Below, one piece after another: positions 17,249 to 25,711 of a stretch of 64,000 nt of DNA; position 1 is the first letter of the stretch; every line of letters starts with the position of its first letter. The DNA lies in NCBI RefSeq assembly GCF_003634585.1, contig NZ_RBLG01000001.1:806001-870000 (forward strand), read 5' to 3'. Source of the stretch: Gillisia mitskevichiae (GTDB lineage Bacteria > Bacteroidota > Bacteroidia > Flavobacteriales > Flavobacteriaceae). A program made the translations under genes and the position numbers. The notes beneath the pieces were generated by a model, which had not been told where the DNA came from, did not search any database, and saw nothing but the letters and a program-made list of their open reading frames with translations.

Positions 17249-20200
17249 TTATTCTGCAGATTCTACAGTTTCAAATTTATCTTCTTTTACAAGAATATCT
17301 TCTGAAGTGGTTTTAGAATGAACCCACATTTTAATTCTTGTGGCAATGTAGAATAAGATAGGAACGATTATTAAGGTTAGGAACGTAGCAACTAGCAATC
17401 CGTAAATCACAGTCCATGCTAATGGTCCCCAAAAAACAACATTGTCTCCTCCAAAATAGATATTAGGATCAAACTCCCCAAATAATTTAAAGAAATCTAT
17501 ATTTAATCCAATTGCCAAAGGAATTAGTCCTAAGATGGTAGTAATAGCGGTTAATAATACAGGTCTTAAACGGGCTTTCCCGGCAAGAATAATCGTTTTT
17601 AAGAGTTCATCTTTGTCTAAATATTCATCTTCTCCTAAATTCAAAACATTCTTCCTTCTATCTATAAGTAGCTGGGCATAATCCAGTAAGACCACACCGT
17701 TATTCACCACAATTCCCGCGAGAGATATAATTCCCATCATGGTCATCATTATAACGAAAGGTGCTCCAGAAATTACAATTCCTCCAAATACCCCAATAAA
17801 ACTTAAGAAAATAGCGATCATAATGATCAATGGTTTCGAGATAGAGTTAAATTGAAAGATCAGGATAAGAAATATCAATCCAAGTCCGCTGAAGAAAGCA
17901 CCCATCAAAAATGACTGTTGCTTGTTTTGCTCTTCAATTTGTCCTGTATAATCTATTTTAATATCATCTGAAAGTCCTTCAAAACCTCTCATTTCATTCT
18001 GCACTTGAGCAACTACCGCTCCTGCATCGGTATATCCTGGAGCTAAAGCTGAATAAACAGTTACCACTCTTCTGGTGTCTCTATGTTTAATAGCGCTAAA
18101 TCCAGAACTATTTGTTTTAGATATTACCGCAGAAACAGGGATCTCTCTTAATTGCCCGGTATTCGTTCTAAATGTCATAGTTTGATTAAAAAGCGCACTG
18201 CTGTTATATCTACTATCTTCATTAAATCTTACATAGATATCGTAATCTTCTCCATCTTCCTTATAAACTCCAGCTTTTGTTCCAAAGATAGAATTTCGAA
18301 GTTGTTGCCCTACTTGCCCGGCATTCACTCCAAGTTCACCTGCCTTTTCTCTATCTATGATCACCTGCATTGCAGGTTTATCTTTATTAACATCGATCTT
18401 TAATTCATCTATTGCATTGATGTTCTTACTATTAATGAATTCTCGCATTTTTTCAGCAGTCGAAATTAATTCATTATAATCTTTACCTTCCAATTCAATA
18501 TTTATTGGAGCACCAGTAGGCGGTCCATTCTGATCTTTTTCAACAGAGATCAATACCCCGGGATAAATTCCAACTAAAGCTTCCTGTACTTTTTGACGTA
18601 ATAATTCACTATCGGCTCCTTTTCGATATTTATATTCTCTCATAGAAGCTGTAATCTTCCCTTTATGTGGCATTTCCGCAGCAGAACCTCCATCTGTTTG
18701 CGGATTTCCTGCTCCTTCCCCAACTTGAGATACTGCGCTTTCCACTAAGAAATTACTGCCATCTTCAGTATATTCAGGGCTATCTAATACCTTATAAACT
18801 TTTGCTTCAATCTCTTTAGTGATCGCATTGGTTTTTTCAATATCTGTTCCCTCTGGATATTCTATATATACAATGATCTGGTTGGGTTTATTATCTGGAA
18901 AGAATTCTACCTTAGTACGTTGCGATGCTAAGGATGCTCCAAAAGCCATAAAAGCAACGATTAATAATGCAAATGTTCCTCCTACGATCCAATATGGGCG
19001 TTTACTTTTAAATGAAGACGTTAATTTCCCTTCATACCAATTCTCTAATCTTACTAAAGATTTATTCTGAAAACTGTTAGCCATTCTCCTTAAAAACCAT
19101 CTATAAAGCCACATTGTGATCGCAGTAAAGATCATTACTGAACCTAAAGCTCTGTATTCACCACCAAAAATGAAAATTAGTAGACCAATACCGGCAATTG
19201 TAGCAGACACTTTAATAATTCTATTTCTTGGCTGGTCCTTGTCCTCGGTGGTCATAAATTGGGATACCAAAACCGAGTTGAAGAAGATCGCCACGAATAA
19301 GGAAGATCCTAATACCACAGATAATGTGATAGGGAAATAGATCATGAACTGTCCCATTACTCCCGGCCACAAACCTAAAGGTATAAAAGCGGCAACTGTA
19401 GTAGCAGTGGAAATTATAATAGGTAAGGCTATTTCTCCAATACCTTCTTTTGCGGCATCCAATCTACTCATGCCTTCTTCATCCATGAGTCGGTAAACAT
19501 TTTCAACTACAACGATCCCGTTATCTACCAGCATTCCGAGCCCCATAATTAACCCAAAAAGGATCATGGTGTTCATGGTATATCCAAGTTGGTTCAAGAT
19601 CACAAGAGACATGAACATAGACATTGGAATTGCAAAACCTACAAAAAGAGCGTTTTTGAATCCTAAGAAGAACATCAAGACGGTTACCACTAAAATAATC
19701 CCGAAGATGATGTTATTCACAAGATCATCTACCTGTCCAATGGTTTTAGAAGATTGATCGTTGGTAATTGTAATATTAAGATTGGTTGGAAAAATGTTCT
19801 CTTGAGCATCTTTAACAATAACATCTATTTGTTCTGCTGCGGCAACCATGTTTTTCCCTGCACGTTTTTTAACATCAAGCATTACTACCTGATCTCCAAA
19901 TTCCCGGGCGTAAGTGGTGCGGTCTTTCTCTTGAAATGAAATCGTTGCCACATCTTTTAGGTATACATTATTCCCGTTTTCAGACTTTACAACAAAATTT
20001 TCCAGATCAGATGGATTGTCGATCTCCCCAATAATTCTAATAGTTCTACGCTGGCCGCTGGCAATAAAATTCCCTGCAGACATGGTCATGTTTCCATTGC
20101 TTATAGCGCTGCTTATATCTTGAAAACTTACTGAAGAAGCCATCATTTTATAAATATCCACCGCCACTTCGATCTCTTTTTCCTGCGCGCCTCGTATATC

Positions 20201-20767
20201 AACTTTTTTGATCTCCGGCAGGTTTTCAATTTCGTCCTGAAGGTATTCTCCAAACTCTTTCAACTTGGCAACTGGGTAATCTCCAGAGATATTGATATTT
20301 AGAATTGGTACTTCTTCAGACATGCTCAACTCAAAAACATTGGGCTCTACTTTGGCACCATTAAAAGTTGGCCAATCTTCTCCCGAGGTTTCAGAATCTA
20401 TTTCGTCTTTTATCTTTTGTTTGGCAAGCTCTACTGGAATACCTTCATCAAACTCTATAATGATCATAGAGTAATCCTCTTGAGAGGTAGAAGTTATTTC
20501 TACTACATTACTTACCGTCTTAAGTTTGTCTTCTAATGGGTTAGTGATGAGTTTCTCAATATCCTCTGCTGTGTTACCTGGAAATACTGAACTTACGTAG
20601 ATCTTGGTTTCCTTAATTTCCGGAAAACTTTCCCTAGGCATTGTGAAATAGGCTGATATTCCTAAGAAAAGAATAATAGCCATCATTACATATATGGTGG
20701 TCTTATTCTTTATAGCCCAAGAGGACATCTTGAATTCCTTCTCTATATTTTTTTTCTTTTTTGACAT
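17249..20767 (-). CDS. RND efflux transporter permease (AcrB/CzcA-like)
   Basis: The 1172-residue protein has the RND layout: TM1 after MSSWAIKNKTTIYVMMA, a first large periplasmic loop, a central block of TM helices (about 350-570), a second periplasmic loop, and a final TM block. IVVNNGVVLLDYAQLLIDRR and the LVDNGIVVVENVYRLMDEEG segment are conserved RND helices. It exchanges protons for an exported compound and works with the adaptor and TolC encoded upstream. It is somewhat longer than AcrB because of an extended segment around the central TM helices. It is the last gene of a four-gene operon and is followed by a terminator. Substrate unknown. Confidence 0.93.
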   Translation of the reverse strand: MSKKKKNIEKEFKMSSWAIKNKTTIYVMMAIILFLGISAYFTMPRESFPEIKETKIYVSSVFPGNTAEDIEKLITNPLEDKLKTVSNVVEITSTSQEDYSMIIIEFDEGIPVELAKQKIKDEIDSETSGEDWPTFNGAKVEPNVFELSMSEEVPILNINISGDYPVAKLKEFGEYLQDEIENLPEIKKVDIRGAQEKEIEVAVDIYKMMASSVSFQDISSAISNGNMTMSAGNFIASGQRRTIRIIGEIDNPSDLENFVVKSENGNNVYLKDVATISFQEKDRTTYAREFGDQVVMLDVKKRAGKNMVAAAEQIDVIVKDAQENIFPTNLNITITNDQSSKTIGQVDDLVNNIIFGIILVVTVLMFFLGFKNALFVGFAIPMSMFMSLVILNQLGYTMNTMILFGLIMGLGMLVDNGIVVVENVYRLMDEEGMSRLDAAKEGIGEIALPIIISTATTVAAFIPLGLWPGVMGQFMIYFPITLSVVLGSSLFVAIFFNSVLVSQFMTTEDKDQPRNRIIKVSATIAGIGLLIFIFGGEYRALGSVMIFTAITMWLYRWFLRRMANSFQNKSLVRLENWYEGKLTSSFKSKRPYWIVGGTFALLIVAFMAFGASLASQRTKVEFFPDNKPNQIIVYIEYPEGTDIEKTNAITKEIEAKVYKVLDSPEYTEDGSNFLVESAVSQVGEGAGNPQTDGGSAAEMPHKGKITASMREYKYRKGADSELLRQKVQEALVGIYPGVLISVEKDQNGPPTGAPINIELEGKDYNELISTAEKMREFINSKNINAIDELKIDVNKDKPAMQVIIDREKAGELGVNAGQVGQQLRNSIFGTKAGVYKEDGEDYDIYVRFNEDSRYNSSALFNQTMTFRTNTGQLREIPVSAVISKTNSSGFSAIKHRDTRRVVTVYSALAPGYTDAGAVVAQVQNEMRGFEGLSDDIKIDYTGQIEEQNKQQSFLMGAFFSGLGLIFLILIFQFNSISKPLIIMIAIFLSFIGVFGGIVISGAPFVIMMTMMGIISLAGIVVNNGVVLLDYAQLLIDRRKNVLNLGEDEYLDKDELLKTIILAGKARLRPVLLTAITTILGLIPLAIGLNIDFFKLFGEFDPNIYFGGDNVVFWGPLAWTVIYGLLVATFLTLIIVPILFYIATRIKMWVHSKTTSEDILVKEDKFETVESAE

Positions 20768-20776
20768 TTCGTAATC

Positions 20777-21943
20777 TTAGTAAGTTATAATCTTTACAGT
20801 TTGTCCATCTTTCACACTTCTAGCGCCTTCTTTAATGATCTCATCGCCATCTTTAACACCCTCTAAAACTTCAATTACATCTCCCTGAGTTTTCCCTGTT
20901 TTAATGATTGTTTGTTTTGCAATAGCTTTTTGTCCAACTATGCTATCTAAAATAAAGATGTATTGTTCTCCATCGGAATTTTCAGAAATGATATTTTGTG
21001 GGATCATTACTGCCTTTTCATTTGTGTAATCGTTTATTCTAAGTCTAGCAGTTAAGTTGGGCTTAATATTACTCTCTTTATTAGGCACCTCGATCTCTGC
21101 ATTGAAAGTTCTATTGTCTGGATTTATGTAGTTTCCAGTTTGTCTTATTTTAGTTTCTATTGTCTTTCCTAGTACAGGGAAAGTAACTTCCACATTCTTG
21201 CCTACAGAAACATCAGAAATATAAGTTTCTGGTACATCTGTTTTAATATACATGTCGCTAAGGTTCACAATACGTAAGATTGGAGTTTGTCCAGGAGAAA
21301 CCACACTTCCTTGTTCTGTAATAATATCATCTATAGTTCCTGCAAAAGGAGCTGTAATGGTAGATCTAGATAACTGACTTTTCATTTGATTTACAGCACT
21401 CTGTTGCCCTTCATAATTGGATTTTGCTTGTAGATATTGAATTTCACTTCCAATTTTTTGATCCCACAAACGCTTTTGACGTTCGAAAGTGGTTTTAGCA
21501 AGATCAGATTGAATTTGCAATTGTGCTAATTGCTGACTCATCCCTCCATCGTCTATCTTTGCAAGCAACTGCCCTTTAGATACTTTTTGGCCCTCTTTAA
21601 CGTAGATCTGTTGTAAAATTCCGCTTATCTCTGCATTTATAACCACGTTCTGTTTAGTTTCTACACTACCTTGAAGTTCTAGAAAGTGATTGAAAGTTTC
21701 AGATTTTGCCTTGAAAGTAGTAATTAAGGGTACGTTTTTTTCTGGATTTAATTCTGCTAACTTGTTATCTAATTCCTTTAATTTTGAATGAATTTCCTGC
21801 TGCTGCGTGGTTAATTCATCTCTTTTATTCTGAATGGTTTCAATATCATTAGTCTCTAGGACCGCTTCCACTGTATTCTTTTTGTCACCTCCACAAGATG
21901 CAAGAAGTATGGATAATGTTGAAATGTATAATAGCTTTTTCAT
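20777..21943 (-). CDS. RND efflux periplasmic adaptor subunit (HlyD/AcrA family) lipoprotein
   Basis: The 388-residue protein starts with a lipoprotein signal (SILLASCGG, Cys17). A coiled-coil follows at about residues 38-67 before the barrel-sandwich (lipoyl-like) halves: GILQQIYVKEGQKVSKGQLLAKIDD and STITAPFAGTIDDI flank the hairpin region. The beta-barrel and membrane-proximal domain follow (VMIPQNIISENSDG). The extra N-terminal coiled coil before the first lipoyl half is unusual but seen in Bacteroidota. It bridges the RND permease and TolC. The spacing to the permease start is 9 bases and to the TolC stop 22 bases. Confidence 0.93.
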   Translation of the reverse strand: MKKLLYISTLSILLASCGGDKKNTVEAVLETNDIETIQNKRDELTTQQQEIHSKLKELDNKLAELNPEKNVPLITTFKAKSETFNHFLELQGSVETKQNVVINAEISGILQQIYVKEGQKVSKGQLLAKIDDGGMSQQLAQLQIQSDLAKTTFERQKRLWDQKIGSEIQYLQAKSNYEGQQSAVNQMKSQLSRSTITAPFAGTIDDIITEQGSVVSPGQTPILRIVNLSDMYIKTDVPETYISDVSVGKNVEVTFPVLGKTIETKIRQTGNYINPDNRTFNAEIEVPNKESNIKPNLTARLRINDYTNEKAVMIPQNIISENSDGEQYIFILDSIVGQKAIAKQTIIKTGKTQGDVIEVLEGVKDGDEIIKEGARSVKDGQTVKIITY

Positions 21944-21965
21944 TTTCTTAAAATTGTAGAGATTT

Positions 21966-23330
21966 TTAATTTTCTTTTGAATATTTAGTGGTGTCTAGTA
22001 AGTTTTCTAGATCTATTTTAGAAGTAATAACTTCTAGCATTGCTTGTAGGTAATCTTGTTGTGCTCTATATAATTGTTGTTGCGCTTCGCTTAATTCGAA
22101 ACTAGAAGACAAACCTTCCAAAAATTTAATCTGATTCTTGTTCTCAATTCGGCTTGCCAGATCTAAGCTTTTTTCCTTATTGGCGTAATTCTCTAAACTG
22201 AATTTATAATCGTTCTTAGCAGATTGAATATTTAATTCAACTTGATTTTTGGTTAATTCCAATTGCACTAAAGATTGCTCGTATTGAATTTTCTTTTGTG
22301 CAGTTCTAGCGCTTCTTAAACCACTACTGAAAATTGGAACATTTAGGCTAAGACCTAAAACAGATTGATCATAGTACACCTGATTGTTTGAGAAAAAACT
22401 GAAAGTTTCACTATTTGCCTGCGCGCCATAGTTTACAAAAGCAGAAAGTGTAGGAAGCGCCTTGCTTTTCTCAAGCTTCACTAAGATCTCTGCCTGATTG
22501 CTTTGATCTTTAGCTATTCTATAATCTATGTTTTCTTCAACAGGAATTTCCTTATTCAATAATTGCAAGTCGAAATACTCCGTGCTTAATTGCTCTAAAT
22601 TATTTACAGCAATAATTGGAGTTACTACTGGAATTCCCATGCTTACTTTTAGCATATCGTAAGCGATCACCTCCATGCGCTCTGCATTATTTAAACTTGT
22701 CTGCAATCCTAGCAAAGTCATTTCTAATTGTTCTACAGCTTCTTCCTCAATAAGTCCATTCTCGTAAGTAACTCTAGTATCATTCAGGTTCTTTTCTATG
22801 GTTTCTAAATTTCGTTTGGCAATTTCTACGCTTTCGCGAGCTAGTAACACATTTCCGTAAGCATTAGTAATCGCTTCTTTTACACTAAGGTCGGTCTTAA
22901 CTTTTGCGTTTTCTGAAATTTGCAATAAGGTTTTGGCAGATTGAACACCTACTATATAAGACCCATCAAATATTAATTGGTTCCAGGTAGTTGTTGCAGT
23001 TAAATTTTGTTTTGTTCCAAAAGTAACTGGTACAAAAGTACCTGGATCGCCGCCTGCAATTTCTCCAGGAATAAGTGTAACTGGTTGTTTTAGATTGTTT
23101 CTGTATTCTGCATTTCCACTAATTTGTGGTAAACCTTGCGCTATGATCTCCCACTTTTGTTTTAAGGCAATAGCCACATCTTGTTGGGCTATTTCAGAAT
23201 TATAACTATTCTGTAACCCATATTCAATGGCTTCCTCTAGTGTGAATGATTTTTGTGTGGTGGCGTTCTCTTCCTGAGCTTGTGCAAAGGCAGCTAACTG
23301 GAGAAAAATTATAAAAAAGATCTTTTTCAT
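21966..23330 (-). CDS. TolC-family outer-membrane efflux protein
   Basis: The 454-residue protein has a signal peptide (MKKIFFIIFLQLAAFAQAQ) and the two tandem OEP repeats of TolC-like proteins: the first begins FTLEEAIEYGLQNSYNSEIA, the second about residue 260 with DYRIAKDQSNQAEILVKLEK. Long helical stretches forming the periplasmic tunnel are clear. LNVPIFSSGLRSARTAQKKI is a typical second-repeat motif. Its ATG overlaps the tetR stop in a TAATG, implying translational coupling. It is the outer-membrane channel of the efflux system. Confidence 0.93.
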   Translation of the reverse strand: MKKIFFIIFLQLAAFAQAQEENATTQKSFTLEEAIEYGLQNSYNSEIAQQDVAIALKQKWEIIAQGLPQISGNAEYRNNLKQPVTLIPGEIAGGDPGTFVPVTFGTKQNLTATTTWNQLIFDGSYIVGVQSAKTLLQISENAKVKTDLSVKEAITNAYGNVLLARESVEIAKRNLETIEKNLNDTRVTYENGLIEEEAVEQLEMTLLGLQTSLNNAERMEVIAYDMLKVSMGIPVVTPIIAVNNLEQLSTEYFDLQLLNKEIPVEENIDYRIAKDQSNQAEILVKLEKSKALPTLSAFVNYGAQANSETFSFFSNNQVYYDQSVLGLSLNVPIFSSGLRSARTAQKKIQYEQSLVQLELTKNQVELNIQSAKNDYKFSLENYANKEKSLDLASRIENKNQIKFLEGLSSSFELSEAQQQLYRAQQDYLQAMLEVITSKIDLENLLDTTKYSKEN

Positions 23331-23941
23331 TAGTTGTTCAAATGTGGGTGATTTAATAAAGTATTTAAGGTTTTTAAACCTTTTTCTGTAACGATTGCTC
23401 TAAGGTGATATTCTAAAAAGTGCTCTAATAATTCATGCTGTGAGTATTTATCAACTGGGAAATGGTATTCGTCTTTTATGCCTAACATTCCAACAAAATA
23501 GATCTTACTCATAAAATCTAAAGAAATGTTTTCACGATAAATTCCATTTTTAATCCCTTTTTCAAGGTTCGCAAGGACAAAACCTTCCATGATCTGAAGG
23601 TGATTTTTTTGTACAAGATTATAGACCTTTGGATAATATTTCTTAAGTTGAAATTGTGGGGAGGACTTATTGTCCTTTAAGTTTTTCATCGCAAAGTTCT
23701 TTATATCGAAAAGCTCTACAATGGCATTCTTTTCTTGACTCACAATATTCTCTACTCCACAAGACATCTGTGATAAAAAGTGAAAGGTGCTGGCTTCAAC
23801 TAATTTAGATTTGGTGGAGAAATGAGAATAAATGGTTTTCTTAGATATTCCTAATTCATTAGCAATATCGTCCATAGTCACGCTTTTGAATCCGAGACTT
23901 ATAAATAGCTCTGCAGCCGTTATGATTATTTGATCTTTCAA
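23330..23941 (-). CDS. TetR/AcrR-family transcriptional repressor of the efflux operon
   Basis: The 203-residue protein has the TetR helix-turn-helix at about residues 22-41 (TMDDIANELGISKKTIYSHF), preceded by IIITAAELFISLGFKSV. The C-terminal helices form a ligand pocket with no recognisable specificity. The only sensible start is a TTG at 23939-23941, since the conserved N-terminus begins there and no ATG lies close upstream. It is the first gene of the tolC-adaptor-RND operon and probably represses its own promoter through the palindrome at 23973-24000. Confidence 0.92.
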   Translation of the reverse strand: MKDQIIITAAELFISLGFKSVTMDDIANELGISKKTIYSHFSTKSKLVEASTFHFLSQMSCGVENIVSQEKNAIVELFDIKNFAMKNLKDNKSSPQFQLKKYYPKVYNLVQKNHLQIMEGFVLANLEKGIKNGIYRENISLDFMSKIYFVGMLGIKDEYHFPVDKYSQHELLEHFLEYHLRAIVTEKGLKTLNTLLNHPHLNN

Positions 23942-23960
23942 ATTGTTTAGAAAATTTCTG

Positions 23961-24000
23961 CAAATGTAATGAGGAAACTTTAAAAACCACGAAAGTTTCC
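23961..24000 (-). promoter_or_regulatory. efflux-operon promoter with palindromic TetR operator
   Basis: On the minus strand a TACATTTG box (23961-23968, matching TAnnTTTG) lies 19 bases before the tetR TTG. Immediately upstream, 23973-24000 is a palindrome with perfect 9-base arms GGAAACTTT and AAAGTTTCC around a 10-base centre. It covers the -33 region and spacer, where a bound repressor would block polymerase. Confidence 0.55.
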
Positions 24001-24080
24001 GAAAGATTTACAATAATTTAATATGCCAGGGAAATTTGTATTAATATCATTTATGGTATTTTAGCCGAAAATTTCGCATA

Positions 24081-25055
24081 ATGCACACTATTGCCCAATA
24101 TCGAGAAGCTTTTTTAGAGTATTTAAATACTACTATCGTAACTAAAGAACCAAAAAATTTATATGAGCCTATTACTTATATATTAAATCTTGGTGGTAAA
24201 CGCTTAAGACCTGTTTTGGTATTAATGAGTGCAGAGATCTTTGATGCTCCTTACCAAAAAGCTTTACATGCAGCATTAGCAATAGAGGTTTTTCATAATT
24301 TTTCTTTGGTGCATGACGATATTATGGATGCTGCGCCTATTAGAAGAGGTAAAGCCACTGTACATGAAAAGTGGGATCTTAATACGGGGATACTTTCTGG
24401 AGATGCCATGCTTATTAACGCCTATCAGTTATTTGAGAATTACGAAGGTTCTGTTTTTAAAGAACTAGCACAATTATTTACAAAAACAGCTATTCAGGTA
24501 TGTGAAGGGCAACAATACGACGTAGATTTTGAAAGTAGAGACGATGTAGAGATCGAAGATTATCTAAAAATGATAGAATATAAGACCGCTGTACTCGTGG
24601 GCGCCTCCTTGCAGATGGGAGCTATCGTAGCGGGAGCTTCAGAAGATTGCAAACGTTCTGTTTATGAATATGGGAGGTTGCTAGGTATTGCATTTCAATT
24701 ACAAGATGATTATCTAGATGCTTTTGGTGATCCAGATACTTTTGGGAAACAACTAGGTGGAGATATTATAGAAAATAAAAAGACATTTTTATATTTAAAG
24801 GCCTTGGAGAATTCAGGAAAACTAGATGCAAATAATTTAGAGGATCTTTATTCTATAAATCCGATGGATGCAGGAGGAAAAATAGAAGCCGTTAAAACGA
24901 TCTTTGAAGAAAGTGGAGCGGCAGAACTTACGAGAGCAGAGATTGAGAAATATACAAATCAGGCCTTCCAAGTGCTGGAAGAAATAGATCTTCCTGAACC
25001 TAAAAAAGCATTGTTAAAACAATTTGGAGCGTCCTTAATGCATCGTGAGGTTTAG
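24081..25055 (+). CDS. polyprenyl diphosphate synthase (trans-isoprenyl, IspA/IspB family)
   Basis: The 324-residue protein has both Asp-rich motifs: first DDIMD in LVHDDIMDAAPIRRG and second DDYLD in FQLQDDYLDAFGD. The substrate-binding LGGKRLRPVLVLMSAE segment precedes them. It condenses isopentenyl diphosphate onto allylic diphosphates in the cytoplasm to make the quinone side chain or a similar product. Chain length cannot be fixed, although small residues before the first motif favour long chains. A TTTG-N18-TATTTTAG promoter-like pair lies upstream. Its TAG overlaps the stop of the convergent barrel gene. Confidence 0.93.
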   Translation: MHTIAQYREAFLEYLNTTIVTKEPKNLYEPITYILNLGGKRLRPVLVLMSAEIFDAPYQKALHAALAIEVFHNFSLVHDDIMDAAPIRRGKATVHEKWDLNTGILSGDAMLINAYQLFENYEGSVFKELAQLFTKTAIQVCEGQQYDVDFESRDDVEIEDYLKMIEYKTAVLVGASLQMGAIVAGASEDCKRSVYEYGRLLGIAFQLQDDYLDAFGDPDTFGKQLGGDIIENKKTFLYLKALENSGKLDANNLEDLYSINPMDAGGKIEAVKTIFEESGAAELTRAEIEKYTNQAFQVLEEIDLPEPKKALLKQFGASLMHREV

Positions 25056-25600
25056 AAATAAATGCTTACAAAGGGCATGAGCGCACTGCTGTAAAAACTT
25101 TTTTCTTCATCATAAAGCAAGTCATATCTAATTCCTGCCGTAACATTTCCTGTGTTATATCCAATTCCAGTAAACAAAGCAGGAACCCAATAGTTCTCTT
25201 CCAAATCTAAACCAATAAGCTCATATTTCCTGTTAATATTAAGTTCCTGAAATTCTAAAGACAATTGTAGAAATCTAACAGGATTAATCAAGGTAATTAC
25301 ACTCCCTCCAAGGCTTGTTGTTTTAAAGTTATCCTGTTTTGCATAAGCTGCATTTAACCCTATCCCTGTAGAAACTATCTCATTAAAATCATAAATTGCA
25401 GAAGGTGCAATTATCCCAGTAAATCTGTTTTTACCGAAATTTAAACCCAAACTTCCACCAAATCGCACAGATTCCCAGAAATTATTTGTCTGGCCTTTCA
25501 CAGGATTTATATCCTGGGCATTAAGTTTTGCAGTACTCAATAAGGAGACGACCAAAAAAGATAGAAATATATTTAGTGTGTGGTTTCTATAGCTAAACAT
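25052..25600 (-). CDS. putative outer-membrane beta-barrel protein
   Basis: The 182-residue protein has a signal peptide (to about residue 28, STAKLNAQD) and then alternating strands: WESVRFGGSLGLNFG, IIAPSAIYDFN, STGIGLNAAYAK, LSLEFQELNIN, YWVPALFTGIGYN and SSALMPFVSIYF, ending in an aromatic residue as barrels do. It resembles small 8-strand barrels typical of Bacteroidota. Function unknown. The stop codon shares bases with the polyprenyl synthase stop. Confidence 0.75.
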   Translation of the reverse strand: MFSYRNHTLNIFLSFLVVSLLSTAKLNAQDINPVKGQTNNFWESVRFGGSLGLNFGKNRFTGIIAPSAIYDFNEIVSTGIGLNAAYAKQDNFKTTSLGGSVITLINPVRFLQLSLEFQELNINRKYELIGLDLEENYWVPALFTGIGYNTGNVTAGIRYDLLYDEEKSFYSSALMPFVSIYF

Positions 25601-25666
25601 GTTAAAATTCTTATAATATAGAGGATAAATATAAGAATTTCTATAAGCTATAAATTCTAAAAATTG

Positions 25667-25674
25667 TATTTTTG
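25667..25674 (+). promoter_or_regulatory. candidate -7 box of sucA (TATTTTTG)
   Basis: TATTTTTG matches TAnnTTTG 37 bases before the sucA ATG. No TTG is present at the right distance upstream. Confidence 0.3.
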
Positions 25675-25711
25675 CTTTGTTTTAATACAAAAGAAACTTT
25701 AGTTTCCACCT

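Noticed and set aside
17249-23941. Efflux cluster as a metal-resistance island
   Set aside because: The RND protein resembles AcrB/CzcA broadly, but no metal-binding residues or neighbouring metal sensor are visible; base composition matches the surroundings.
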